Assembly: GCA_947461915.1 (NCBI GenBank)
Contig: CANHNG010000039.1
Span: forward strand, 1-9,548
Reading direction: 5' to 3'
Source of the DNA: Flavobacteriaceae bacterium
GTDB lineage: Bacteria; Bacteroidota; Bacteroidia; Flavobacteriales; Flavobacteriaceae
Length of the DNA stretch: 9,548 nt
Below are positions 1 through 6,454 of this stretch, piece after piece. Within the stretch, counting starts at the first letter, position 1, and every line of letters starts with the position of its first letter. The position numbers and the translations under genes are program-made. The notes under the pieces were generated by a model, which saw only the letters and a list, made by a program, of their open reading frames with translations, was not told where the DNA came from and did no database searches.

Positions 1-792
1 ATGAAAGTGGATGCCGATATCATCCTTTTTGCTGGGGTGCATTTTATGGCCGAAACGGCAAAAATATTGAACCCAACCAAAAAAGTAATCCTTCCCGATT
101 TGAAAGCGGGTTGTTCGCTTGCGGAATCCTGCCCTCCCGAAGATTTCAAAAAATTTACCGAAGCACATCCCGATCACATTGTCATTACCTACGTGAATTG
201 CTCTGCCGAGGTAAAAGCCTTGACTGACATTGTGTGCACCTCCTCAAATGCGGTGAAAATCGTGGAATCCATTCCAAAGGAAACGCCTATCATTTTTGCC
301 CCAGATAAAAATTTAGGAAAATATATCATCGAAAAAACAGGACGCGAGATGTTGCTTTGGGACGGTTCTTGCGTGGTGCATGAAGCTTTTTCATTCGATA
401 AATTGATTGCGCTTTACAAAGAAAATCCCGATGCCAAAATCATTGCGCACCCTGAATCAGAAACCCATATTCTAAAAACAGCCAATTATATCGGTTCGAC
501 CGCAGGAATGATTGAATTTGTAAAAAAAGATCCAAGCCACAAATTTATCGTTGCCACCGAAGCAGGTATTCTTCATAAAATGAAACAGGAAGTTCCTGAA
601 AAAATACTTATTCCGGCACCGGCAAAAGAGGACAACACCTGCGCCTGTAGTGAATGTGGCTACATGAAAATGAATACTTTGCAAAAAGTGTACGACTGTT
701 TGCTCAATGAAACCCCAGAAATTACCGTTCCAGCAGACATTATGAAAAAAGCACTGATTCCTATTGAACGTATGCTTGAATTATCTAAATAA
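1..792 (+). CDS. nadA: Quinolinate synthase NadA, 5'-truncated by the window edge
   Basis: NadA condenses iminoaspartate with dihydroxyacetone phosphate to quinolinate in de novo NAD synthesis, using a [4Fe-4S] cluster. The visible 263 residues carry family blocks: [12 protein letters not shown] (12-23), [10 protein letters not shown] (36-45), [54 protein letters not shown] and [12 protein letters not shown]. By family alignment from memory the cluster ligands are C38 (in GCSL), C124 (in GSCVVH) and C219 (in SECGYM). C214 and C216 make up a C-rich motif just before the last ligand, comparable to the CxxCxxC of E. coli NadA. Family members are about 300-350 residues, so roughly 75 N-terminal residues are missing. 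The ATG at position 1 is therefore probably an internal Met, not the true start. The stop overlaps the nadB start by 1 nt (TAATG), which suggests translational coupling. Identity is secure; only the start is unresolved. Confidence 0.95.
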   Translation: MKVDADIILFAGVHFMAETAKILNPTKKVILPDLKAGCSLAESCPPEDFKKFTEAHPDHIVITYVNCSAEVKALTDIVCTSSNAVKIVESIPKETPIIFAPDKNLGKYIIEKTGREMLLWDGSCVVHEAFSFDKLIALYKENPDAKIIAHPESETHILKTANYIGSTAGMIEFVKKDPSHKFIVATEAGILHKMKQEVPEKILIPAPAKEDNTCACSECGYMKMNTLQKVYDCLLNETPEITVPADIMKKALIPIERMLELSK

Positions 793-2315
793 TGATCCAA
801 ACCAATTATTTAATCATAGGTTCCGGGGTTGCAGGATTGACTTTTGCCGTGAAAATTGCGGAACGATTCCCGGATAAAAAAGTTACGATTGTCACCAAGG
901 CAAACGAAAACGAATCCAATACGAGATATGCTCAAGGCGGGATTGCCATCGTCACGGACAAAATCGAAGATTCCTATGAAAAACACATTCAAGACACCCT
1001 AATTTGCGGTGATGGCTTGTGTGATGAATCCATAGTGAAAATGGTAATCACCGAAGGCCCTAAACGATTAAAAGAGTTAATTGAATGGGGCGCCAAATTT
1101 GACAAAAACACCCAAGGAACTTTAGATTTAAGCAAAGAAGGCGGCCATTCCGAAAATAGGGTCGTGCATCATAAGGACCAAACGGGACAGGAGATTCAAC
1201 GCGCCATTTTAAGCCAAGTCCATCAAAAAGAAAATATTACCGTTTTAGATTACCACCTCGCCATTGATTTAATCACGGAAAACAACCGCTGTCTGGGCGC
1301 TTTTGTTTTAGACCAAAAAACAAAAGAAGTCCTCACTTTTCAATCGGAGTTTACCTTGCTTGCCACTGGCGGAATTGGGCACCTATACGGACATACCACC
1401 AATCCCGTGATTGCTACCGGCGACGGAATCGCAATGGCTTATCGGGCCCAGGCCGTTATCAAGGAAATGGAATTTATTCAATTTCACCCCACGGCTTTGT
1501 ACGATGCTTCGACGGGAACTTCCTTCTTGATTTCGGAAGCGGTTCGTGGTTTTGGCGCTTATTTGCGTACCAAAAACGGTCATCGCTTTATGCCGGATTA
1601 TGATTCCAGAAGCGATTTGGCTTCTCGTGATATTGTTTCCCAAAGCATCGATTTAGAACGCAAAAAAACCGGGGACGATTGCGTGTATTTGGATTGTACC
1701 CATTTGGATTTGGAAGGTTTTAAAAAACATTTTCCAATGATTTACGAACGATGCAAAAGCGTTGGAATTGACATTGCTAAAGATTGGATTCCCGTGGTTC
1801 CTGCCCAGCATTATCTTTGCGGCGGAATCGTGGTAGACAAAAATGGCAAAACTTCCGTGGCGAATTTATTTGCCTGTGGCGAATGTTCCCGAACTGGATT
1901 GCACGGTGCCAATCGTTTGGCATCCAATTCCCTATTGGAAGCCTTGGTATATTCCGATACCATATACCATTATTTGGCGGACACTGCTTTAGAAAAAAAC
2001 CAATTTAGCGGAACCGTTTCCGATTGGAACGTCACGGCTAAACCTGAAATCAAGCCCGATTATGTTGCCAAAACAAAAGCCGAATTACAGCTTTTGATGC
2101 GTCAAAATGCCGGAATTGTGCGCAATGACACTGACTTGATTAAAGCCATGGAAAAACTTTCCCATTGGAAAAACGAAGTGGGCCAAAAGCTAAAAAGCCA
2201 CAATGTCAATGCCGAACTGTATGAACTGCAAAACATGATTACCATTGGCCTCTTGATTGTACAACAATCCATCGAGAGAAAGGAAAATCGCGGTGGACTG
2301 GTTAAAATAAACTAA
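792..2315 (+). CDS. nadB: L-aspartate oxidase NadB
   Basis: This FAD flavoprotein oxidises L-aspartate to iminoaspartate, the substrate of NadA. The 507 residues belong to the succinate dehydrogenase/fumarate reductase flavoprotein family. Visible are the Rossmann dinucleotide motif G10-S-G12-V-A-G15, the FAD-contacting TRYAQGGIA (44-52), ATGGIGHLYG (191-200), ATGDGIAMAYRAQA (208-221), EFIQFHPTAL (227-236) and HGANRLASNSLLEA (371-384). The catalytic set matches E. coli NadB H244, R290, H351 and R386 with an almost constant offset: H232, R279 (LASRD), H340 (PAQHY) and R375. The enzyme should therefore be active. ATG at 792 overlaps the nadA stop by one base, and the N-terminus enters the Rossmann fold directly, as usual. 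The C-terminus ends in ENRGGLVKIN, shorter than the typical tail (E. coli enzyme about 540 residues). The product should be cytoplasmic. Confidence 0.96.
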   Translation: MIQTNYLIIGSGVAGLTFAVKIAERFPDKKVTIVTKANENESNTRYAQGGIAIVTDKIEDSYEKHIQDTLICGDGLCDESIVKMVITEGPKRLKELIEWGAKFDKNTQGTLDLSKEGGHSENRVVHHKDQTGQEIQRAILSQVHQKENITVLDYHLAIDLITENNRCLGAFVLDQKTKEVLTFQSEFTLLATGGIGHLYGHTTNPVIATGDGIAMAYRAQAVIKEMEFIQFHPTALYDASTGTSFLISEAVRGFGAYLRTKNGHRFMPDYDSRSDLASRDIVSQSIDLERKKTGDDCVYLDCTHLDLEGFKKHFPMIYERCKSVGIDIAKDWIPVVPAQHYLCGGIVVDKNGKTSVANLFACGECSRTGLHGANRLASNSLLEALVYSDTIYHYLADTALEKNQFSGTVSDWNVTAKPEIKPDYVAKTKAELQLLMRQNAGIVRNDTDLIKAMEKLSHWKNEVGQKLKSHNVNAELYELQNMITIGLLIVQQSIERKENRGGLVKIN

Positions 2316-2411
2316 AGAATTTTATTTTCATCATTTGAAAAAACTTTGAGCTGCGATTAAACCTTTTGTGGCTATTTATATCTTATCTATCTAACTTAAA
2401 AATATTTAAAA

Positions 2412-2936
2412 ATGAAAAAATTAATTTTAGCAGCCCTACTAGCTGTCAGCGTCTCCACTTTTGCCCAATGCAAGAAAGAAATGGAGAAAAAATGTCACAC
2501 AGAAAAACATTCCCCAGACGAAAGAAATGAATTCGGTATGGAGAAATTGTCATCTGAACAACGCACTCAACTCATGGTAAAGAAAATGACCCTAGAATTG
2601 GACTTAAATGCCAAACAGCAAGAACAAGTGAAACAAATTATCGCGGAACAAATGGTTAAAAGAGAGGCTATGAGGGCGGAACAAATGGCTAAAAAAGAAG
2701 AGGATAAAAAACGAACTGCCGACCAAATATTTGTAATAAAAAATAAAATTCTTGATGAACAAATTGCAATGAAAAACAAAATGAAAACTATTTTGTCGCC
2801 AGAGCAATTGGAGAAATGGAAAGCTATTCAAGAGACACATCAAGCAAAAATGAAAGAAGGAAGAGGAAGAAATGAAGGAAAAAAGTGTTGTAAAGAAAAA
2901 AAAGAATGTAAGGGAGGGAAAGAAGAAAAAGAGTAA
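2412..2936 (+). CDS. Exported Spy/CpxP-like (LTXXQ-type) helical protein, Met/Lys/Cys-rich
   Basis: This is a hypothetical secreted protein of 174 residues. It starts with a signal peptide (MKK, hydrophobic 4-17, then STFAQ) with likely cleavage after A18. C20 follows AQ and does not make a convincing lipobox. The mature part is almost all charged amphipathic helix. It contains three LTXXQ-like segments, LSSEQ (46-50), LNAKQ (65-69) and LSPEQ (128-132), the pattern of Spy/CpxP/ZraP periplasmic proteins (chaperones or metal/stress sensors). About eleven Met residues are spread along the helices. Cysteines lie only at the ends: C20 and C28 (next to H29) at the front, and C159, C160 and C166 in a Lys-rich tail. 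That hints at metal binding or disulfides, which is inference. The gene has a 96-nt leader and appears monocistronic, ending at a hairpin. The Spy-like label rests on motif pattern and length only. ATG at 2412 is the only start that gives a full signal peptide. Confidence 0.75.
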   Translation: MKKLILAALLAVSVSTFAQCKKEMEKKCHTEKHSPDERNEFGMEKLSSEQRTQLMVKKMTLELDLNAKQQEQVKQIIAEQMVKREAMRAEQMAKKEEDKKRTADQIFVIKNKILDEQIAMKNKMKTILSPEQLEKWKAIQETHQAKMKEGRGRNEGKKCCKEKKECKGGKEEKE

Positions 2937-2967
2937 TCAAATCCTTTTTGGTTTGTAGAATAAAACG

Positions 2968-3009
2968 AAAAAAGTCACATTTCCAATGTATAGGAATTGT
3001 GACTTTTTT
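2968..3009. terminator. Bidirectional intrinsic terminator between convergent genes
   Basis: The left arm at 2968-2984 (six A, then GTCACATTTCC) pairs with 2993-3009 (GGAATTGTGAC, then T-run). It is a 17-bp stem with a single T-T mismatch (2980/2997) and an 8-nt loop. The A-run on the left and T-run on the right provide a U-tract in either direction. It lies 31 nt after the stop of the plus-strand Spy-like gene and 25 nt beyond the stop of the minus-strand TPM gene, as expected for a shared terminator. Confidence 0.85.
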
Positions 3010-3033
3010 TATAGATTCGCTTCAAATTAGAGG

Positions 3034-3840
3034 TTACCAATCTCCCCCAGATCCTCCACCGGAGAATCCGCCGCCACCAAATCCGCCACCGAATCCGCCA
3101 CCGAATCCGCCCCCACCGGATGAACCTCCTCCAAATCCACCGGAAGAACCACGGCCACTAGCTAGACTACTCAGAATAATGACGTCTAACAAACTTGGTC
3201 CACCACTGGAATTTCCAGAATTACCCCCACTGTTTTTGTTTCTAGAAATCAACATCAGTATAATTACAACTATAATTATAATGGGCAAAACAGGAAATTT
3301 TTTTTCTTTGGTTTGTTTTCGTTCGCCTTTGTATTTGCCTTTGAAAACATCAAAAAGGGCATCGGTTCCTTTGTCTAAGCCGCTGTAATAACTCCCCGCT
3401 TTAAATTCCGGAATAATAATATTTCTGGTTATTTCCCCTCCAATTCCGGCAGTTAATCGGTCTTCAAGTCCATAACCTGCTGATATCCATATTTTTCTTT
3501 CGGCTTTTGCCAATAAAATGATAACGCCATTATCGTTTTTAGCCGTTCCCCCTATCCCCCATTTTTGCCCCCATTTTGGAGTAAGAATACCAATATCCTC
3601 CCCTTTCAAACTTTCGATGGTAATTACCACGATTTGAGTAGAAGTAGAATCAGAATAGCGGATGAGTTTTTCTTCTAGTTGTGCTTTTTCATCAGCACCC
3701 AAAACATTGGCATAATCATAAACTGAAGTTTGAAATTCTGGTTTTTCAGGAATGTCAAATTGGGCAAAACTGATTTGAGTAAACAAGAAACAAAGGAGCA
3801 GTTTCAGCAAAATTGGAGTATATTTTTTTTGTAAAGCCAT
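3034..3840 (-). CDS. Exported TPM-domain (YgcG-type) protein with glycine-rich tail
   Basis: This 268-residue protein has a signal peptide at 1-26 (cleavage likely at SFA|Q). It is followed by a TPM domain at about 37-165 with the family signatures VYDYANVL, TQIVVITIESL, NDNGVIILLAKAERKIWISAGYGLE and the GLDKGTDALFDVF helix. A basic stretch (170-181), a membrane segment at about 183-199 and a Gly/Ser-rich tail ending GGGSGGDW complete it; a Gly-rich tail ending in an aromatic residue is typical of YgcG proteins. TPM domains occur in photosystem II repair proteins (Psb32/TLP18.3) and bacterial envelope proteins; a phosphatase activity has been proposed but is not general, so I assign none. If the signal peptide is cleaved, the TPM domain is periplasmic and the tail faces the cytoplasm. 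ATG at 3840 overlaps the stop of the preceding TPM gene (TAATG). It is the last gene of the five-gene cluster. Confidence 0.9.
   Translation of the reverse strand: MALQKKYTPILLKLLLCFLFTQISFAQFDIPEKPEFQTSVYDYANVLGADEKAQLEEKLIRYSDSTSTQIVVITIESLKGEDIGILTPKWGQKWGIGGTAKNDNGVIILLAKAERKIWISAGYGLEDRLTAGIGGEITRNIIIPEFKAGSYYSGLDKGTDALFDVFKGKYKGERKQTKEKKFPVLPIIIIVVIILMLISRNKNSGGNSGNSSGGPSLLDVIILSSLASGRGSSGGFGGGSSGGGGFGGGFGGGFGGGGFSGGGSGGDW
3065..3118. repeat. Short 12-bp tandem repeat in the glycine-rich coding tail
   Basis: The unit AATCCGCCACCG occurs twice in perfect tandem (3080-3091, 3092-3103) with a degenerate third copy from 3104 and related AATCCGCC copies upstream (from 3065). On the minus strand it encodes repeated Gly-Gly-Phe-Gly-type blocks near the C-terminus of the TPM protein. 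Its length is a multiple of three, so copy changes would keep the frame. Confidence 0.75.
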
Positions 3841-4277
3841 TATCCTTTCGATATTTCATTAGACAATTCATTCGTATCGCCTTCCTCATACGGAAAGTGG
3901 TGGCGCAACTGTTCGCCGGCTTTTACAATGCCATCGATTAGTCCTTGCTTGAAATTACCGGTTTTAAATTGAGTCGCCATAATATCTTTCGTACTGTCCC
4001 AAAAATCTACCGGGACTACCTCATTAATGCCTTGGTCTCCACAAATAACGAACTTTTTATCAGCTACCGCCAAATAAATTAAAACCCCGTTTTTAAGATG
4101 GGTTTCATCCATTTTCAATTCATGAAAAACTTCCAAAGCCCTATCAAAAGGCACTTTGGAAGTTGTTTTTTCGATGTGGACCCTAATTTCACCAGAAGTT
4201 TCTTTTTCAGCCACACGAATAGCTTCAACTATGGCGGATTCTTCTTCTTTGGTTAAAAACTCTTCTGATTTTGACAT
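3840..4277 (-). CDS. Soluble TPM-domain protein
   Basis: This 145-residue protein consists almost entirely of a TPM domain. It opens with FLTKEEESAIVEAIRVAEKETSGEIRVHIE (about 7-36), continues with KNGVLIYLAVADKKFVICGDQGINEVVP (62-89), and ends with the helical GNFKQGLIDGIVKAGEQLRHHFP (107-129). These align with the sandwich strands and terminal helix of the family. There is no signal peptide or membrane segment, so it is predicted cytoplasmic, unlike the exported TPM protein encoded next to it. Its stop overlaps the start of that gene by one base, and lemA ends 37 nt upstream. LemA and TPM proteins are frequent neighbours in bacteria, which supports a joint role at the membrane. The molecular activity is unknown. 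Confidence 0.88.
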   Translation of the reverse strand: MSKSEEFLTKEEESAIVEAIRVAEKETSGEIRVHIEKTTSKVPFDRALEVFHELKMDETHLKNGVLIYLAVADKKFVICGDQGINEVVPVDFWDSTKDIMATQFKTGNFKQGLIDGIVKAGEQLRHHFPYEEGDTNELSNEISKG

Positions 4278-4314
4278 TTATTGATGTTTTAAACTCCCCT
4301 TTGATTTGGGATAT

Positions 4315-4908
4315 TTAGAATTTTACTTCAACCGGTTTTTCAGCTCCAGCAACCGATTGGAAATAGGCTTTCTCCTTGAAACCAAAGGCTCCTGCAAATA
4401 GCGAATTCGGAAAAGTTTTGATGTGGGTGTTGTAAGGCATAACCGCTTCGTTAAAACGAGTCCTAGCCGTAAGAATTTGGTTTTCAGTACTTGCTAATTC
4501 GTCTTGTAATTTCAAGAAGTTCGCATTGGCTTTCAGTTCAGGGTAGCGTTCTACAGAAACTAATAATTTAGATAATGAAGAAGATACTCCAGACTGTGCT
4601 GAATTAAAAGCTGCTAATTGTTCCGGTGAAATATTTGTCGGATCAACAGTGATAGATGTAGCCTTTGCTCTCGCTTCGATTACGGCAGTCAAGGTGCTTT
4701 TCTCGAAATCGGCGGCCCCTTTTACGGTATTTACCAAATTTCCGATAAGGTCATTTCTTCTTTGGTAGGATGTTTGTACATCGCCCCAAGATTGTTCCAC
4801 CGCTTGACTTAAAGTCACTGCAGTGTTATTAATTCCTTTAACCCAGCTGTATATTCCAATGATAAATACTGCTGCAATAATCCAAGGTAAAAATTTTTTA
4901 AAATCCAT
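4315..4908 (-). CDS. lemA: LemA family membrane protein
   Basis: The 197 residues start with a short N-terminus and a single membrane helix at about 7-23 (FLPWIIAAVFIIGIYSW). Then comes the LemA helical domain with its hallmarks: WGDVQTSYQRRNDLIGNLVNTV (41-62), SVERYPELKANANFLKLQDEL (118-138), STENQILTARTRFNEAVMPYN (140-160), and the C-terminal FPNSLFAGAFGF and AYFQSV. Length matches the family (about 185-200). LemA proteins have a short segment outside and a large helical-bundle domain; their function is poorly defined, with links to envelope maintenance. It lies 52 nt after the MerR gene and 37 nt before the soluble TPM gene on the same strand, so probable co-transcription, with a possible extra promoter in the 52-nt gap. 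The family call is firm; the gene symbol follows family name only. Confidence 0.95.
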   Translation of the reverse strand: MDFKKFLPWIIAAVFIIGIYSWVKGINNTAVTLSQAVEQSWGDVQTSYQRRNDLIGNLVNTVKGAADFEKSTLTAVIEARAKATSITVDPTNISPEQLAAFNSAQSGVSSSLSKLLVSVERYPELKANANFLKLQDELASTENQILTARTRFNEAVMPYNTHIKTFPNSLFAGAFGFKEKAYFQSVAGAEKPVEVKF

Positions 4909-4912
4909 TTTT

Positions 4913-4961
4913 GTTTAATTTAAAGTTTAGTTTAATTGATTGTGCAATTGAGATTGCAATT
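4913..4961. repeat. Short direct repeats in the merR-lemA gap
   Basis: The 52-nt gap carries two ordered repeat pairs. GTTTAATT occurs at 4913-4920 and 4930-4937. AATTGATTGTGC (4934-4945) is followed directly by AATTGAGATTGC (4946-4957), 9 of 12 bases matching, and then AATT. ATTGCAAT at 4953-4960 is itself a palindrome. This could be an operator or promoter region for lemA, or only AT-rich low complexity. Confidence 0.35.
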
Positions 4962-5293
4962 TAAAGTTGATTTTTAATATTCATCAACTGTGTTTTTATG
5001 GTTTCCAATTTGCTGATAATTTCAAATTTATCCAAAGTTTTCTTTTGCCCTTCTTTCAAATGGGTTCTGGCACCTTCGAGGGTAAAACCTCTTTCCTTTA
5101 CCAAATGATAAATGAGTTTCAGGTTATTAACGTCTTCAGGGGTAAACATTCTGTTGCCTTTGGCATTTTTCTTCGGCTTGAGGATGTCGAATTCGCCATC
5201 CCAAAAACGGATGAGCGAAGCATTCACGTCAAATGCCTTGGCGATTTCGCCAATACTATAATACCTTTTGTCTGGTTGTAATTCTATATGCAT
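4961..5293 (-). CDS. Small MerR-type transcriptional regulator
   Basis: The 110-residue protein has an N-terminal MerR winged-helix domain: YYSIGEIAKAFDVNASLIRFWD (11-32) is the helix-turn-helix, RMFTPEDVNNLKLIYHLVKERGF (48-70) the wing and following helices, and TLEGARTHLK (71-80) the end of the DNA-binding part. A short Lys/Gln-rich helix at about 88-110 probably forms the antiparallel coiled coil through which MerR proteins dimerise. There is no effector-binding domain and no cysteine, so it cannot be a classical metal-thiol sensor. The start overlaps the stop of the M23 peptidase gene by one base (TAATG), so the regulator is translated together with the peptidase it follows. Its target is not shown by the sequence; autoregulation of this operon is a natural hypothesis. 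Confidence 0.9.
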   Translation of the reverse strand: MHIELQPDKRYYSIGEIAKAFDVNASLIRFWDGEFDILKPKKNAKGNRMFTPEDVNNLKLIYHLVKERGFTLEGARTHLKEGQKKTLDKFEIISKLETIKTQLMNIKNQL

Positions 5294-6270
5294 TAGTCTA
5301 AAGATTGGTTTTCTTGATTAGCCAACTGGGAAATAGCAACATACTCCACAGCCGAAATATTTCCGTAATAAAAATTCAGGGGATTTACTACTTTTCCGTT
5401 TTTGTGCACTTCATAGTGCAAATGGGGCCCTTCAGATCTCCCGGTACTTCCCACAAACCCTATTATATCGCCTCTTTTCACGCGTTGTCCTGCCCTAGAT
5501 TTGTATTTGCTTAAATGTCCGTATAGGGTTTCGTACCCAAAACCATGTCGGATTAGGATGTGATTCCCAAAACCGGACACCGTATTATCAGCTCTTGCGA
5601 TAACACCATCGCCGGTGGCAAAAATTGGGGTTCCAATTTTTGCGGCAAAATCCATTCCTTCGTGCATTTTTCGAGCCTTTGTAAAAGGATCTGTTCGATA
5701 CCCAAAACCAGAAGCCATTCGTTTCAAATTCTCATTCCTCACCGGTTGAATTGCCGGTATTGCAGATAACAAATTATTTTTAGCTTTTGCCAATTTCAAA
5801 ATATAATCCAAGGATTTCGATTGAACAGCCAATTCTTTAGTGATAACATCCACCCTTTTTGTGGTGTTTAATACCAATTGCGAATTGTCAAAACCTTCCA
5901 ATTCCTTGTAGCGATCTACACCTCCAAAAATCGCTTTTCTTTTATCGTCCGAAATCGCCGAAGCATTAAAATACTCTCGGTACAAGTTATTGTCCCTATC
6001 TTTAAGAGCATCGACAACATTATCCACTTGATCCATTTTTTTGTTTAAAATGGCATAATGCAATTTCAAATTTTCAATTTCACGAGCTTGTAACCTATCT
6101 TTTGGTGTTTCAAAATAAGGGGTGTTCAATAAAACCACAAAAGCTAAAAAGCCAAATAAGGCTGACGCCACTAAAAACAATAGTACAACTGCAAATTTCT
6201 TTCTTTTTCGAGTTATTATTTTTCGATAGGCCAGATTTTCGGAATCGTAATAATATTTTACTTTCGCCAT
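5293..6270 (-). CDS. Membrane-anchored M23 family metallopeptidase (peptidoglycan hydrolase)
   Basis: The 325 residues comprise a short basic cytoplasmic N-terminus, a membrane helix at about 26-48, a helical, probably coiled-coil region (about 55-165), and a C-terminal LytM/M23 domain (about 183-300). The zinc and catalytic residues of the family are all present: H203 and D207 (HEGMD), H252 (LYGHL), and H283 and H285 (HLHY). The domain entry SGFGYRTDP and the GDIIGFVGSTGRSEGPHLHYEVHKNG stretch are typical. It should therefore be an active zinc endopeptidase cutting peptide cross-links in the periplasm, not an EnvC/NlpD-type degenerate activator. It is the first gene of the minus-strand cluster, divergent from alaS across 184 nt, and overlaps the MerR gene by one base. 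The basic N-terminus (RKIITRKRKK) before the helix supports an N-in orientation. No substrate specificity can be read. Confidence 0.93.
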   Translation of the reverse strand: MAKVKYYYDSENLAYRKIITRKRKKFAVVLLFLVASALFGFLAFVVLLNTPYFETPKDRLQAREIENLKLHYAILNKKMDQVDNVVDALKDRDNNLYREYFNASAISDDKRKAIFGGVDRYKELEGFDNSQLVLNTTKRVDVITKELAVQSKSLDYILKLAKAKNNLLSAIPAIQPVRNENLKRMASGFGYRTDPFTKARKMHEGMDFAAKIGTPIFATGDGVIARADNTVSGFGNHILIRHGFGYETLYGHLSKYKSRAGQRVKRGDIIGFVGSTGRSEGPHLHYEVHKNGKVVNPLNFYYGNISAVEYVAISQLANQENQSLD

Positions 6271-6313
6271 ATTTTAAAATACCCTATTTTTGCACCTTGT
6301 AAAAAGTTAGTCG

Positions 6314-6341
6314 AACAAATTTAATAAATGTTTCATTTGTT
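6314..6341. repeat. Inverted repeat in the M23/alaS divergent promoter region
   Basis: AACAAAT at 6314-6320 and ATTTGTT at 6335-6341 are perfect inverted repeats with a 14-nt spacer. A competing inner dyad, AAATG/CATTT (6326-6330 and 6334-6338), lies inside it. It sits 44-71 bp upstream of the M23 start and about 115-140 bp upstream of alaS. It could be an operator for either gene, or be incidental in AT-rich DNA. No T-run makes it a terminator. Confidence 0.35.
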
Positions 6342-6369
6342 ACACCCTTTTTTCAATAATATATTAAAG

Positions 6370-6402
6370 TTGGTTTTATAATTTGTTTTATCGATAATTT
6401 TA
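6370..6402 (+). promoter_or_regulatory. Candidate Bacteroidota-type promoter for alaS
   Basis: A TTG at 6370-6372 is followed, after 22 nt, by TAATTTTA at 6395-6402. This matches 7 of 8 positions of the Bacteroidota -7 element TAnnTTTG; known spacing for Flavobacterium promoters is about 17-23 nt. Transcription would start near 6409, leaving a leader of about 45 nt before the alaS ATG. In such an AT-rich region chance matches are common, so this is tentative. I see no equally good match for the divergent M23 gene. Confidence 0.35.
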
Positions 6403-6454
6403 TACGCAACAAAACAGATCAGCAAATCAACAAATTACCGAATAACCAACAAAA

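Noticed and set aside
1..3. ATG at position 1 as the real nadA start
   Set aside because: The family needs about 75 more N-terminal residues, and this Met lies at an internal position just before the conserved DADII..GVHFM segment.
2316..2411. Promoter for the Spy-like gene in the 96-nt leader
   Set aside because: Several TTG and TTTG strings occur, but no pair has both acceptable spacing and a good TAnnTTTG match; a promoter is expected but I cannot place it. No terminator hairpin for nadB is visible either.
2412..2936. Lipoprotein reading of the exported protein because of C20
   Set aside because: The residues before the cysteine (FAQ) do not fit a lipobox; signal peptidase I cleavage after A18 is more likely.
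2948..3388. Plus-strand frame rich in PPNPPP, looking like a proline-rich protein
   Set aside because: It is the antisense of the Gly-rich tail of the TPM gene and runs through the terminator; the minus-strand frame has full domain support.
4278..4314. AGGGGAG on the minus strand as Shine-Dalgarno sequence of the soluble TPM gene
   Set aside because: It lies about 16 nt from the ATG, too far for a normal site, and the lineage rarely uses such sites.
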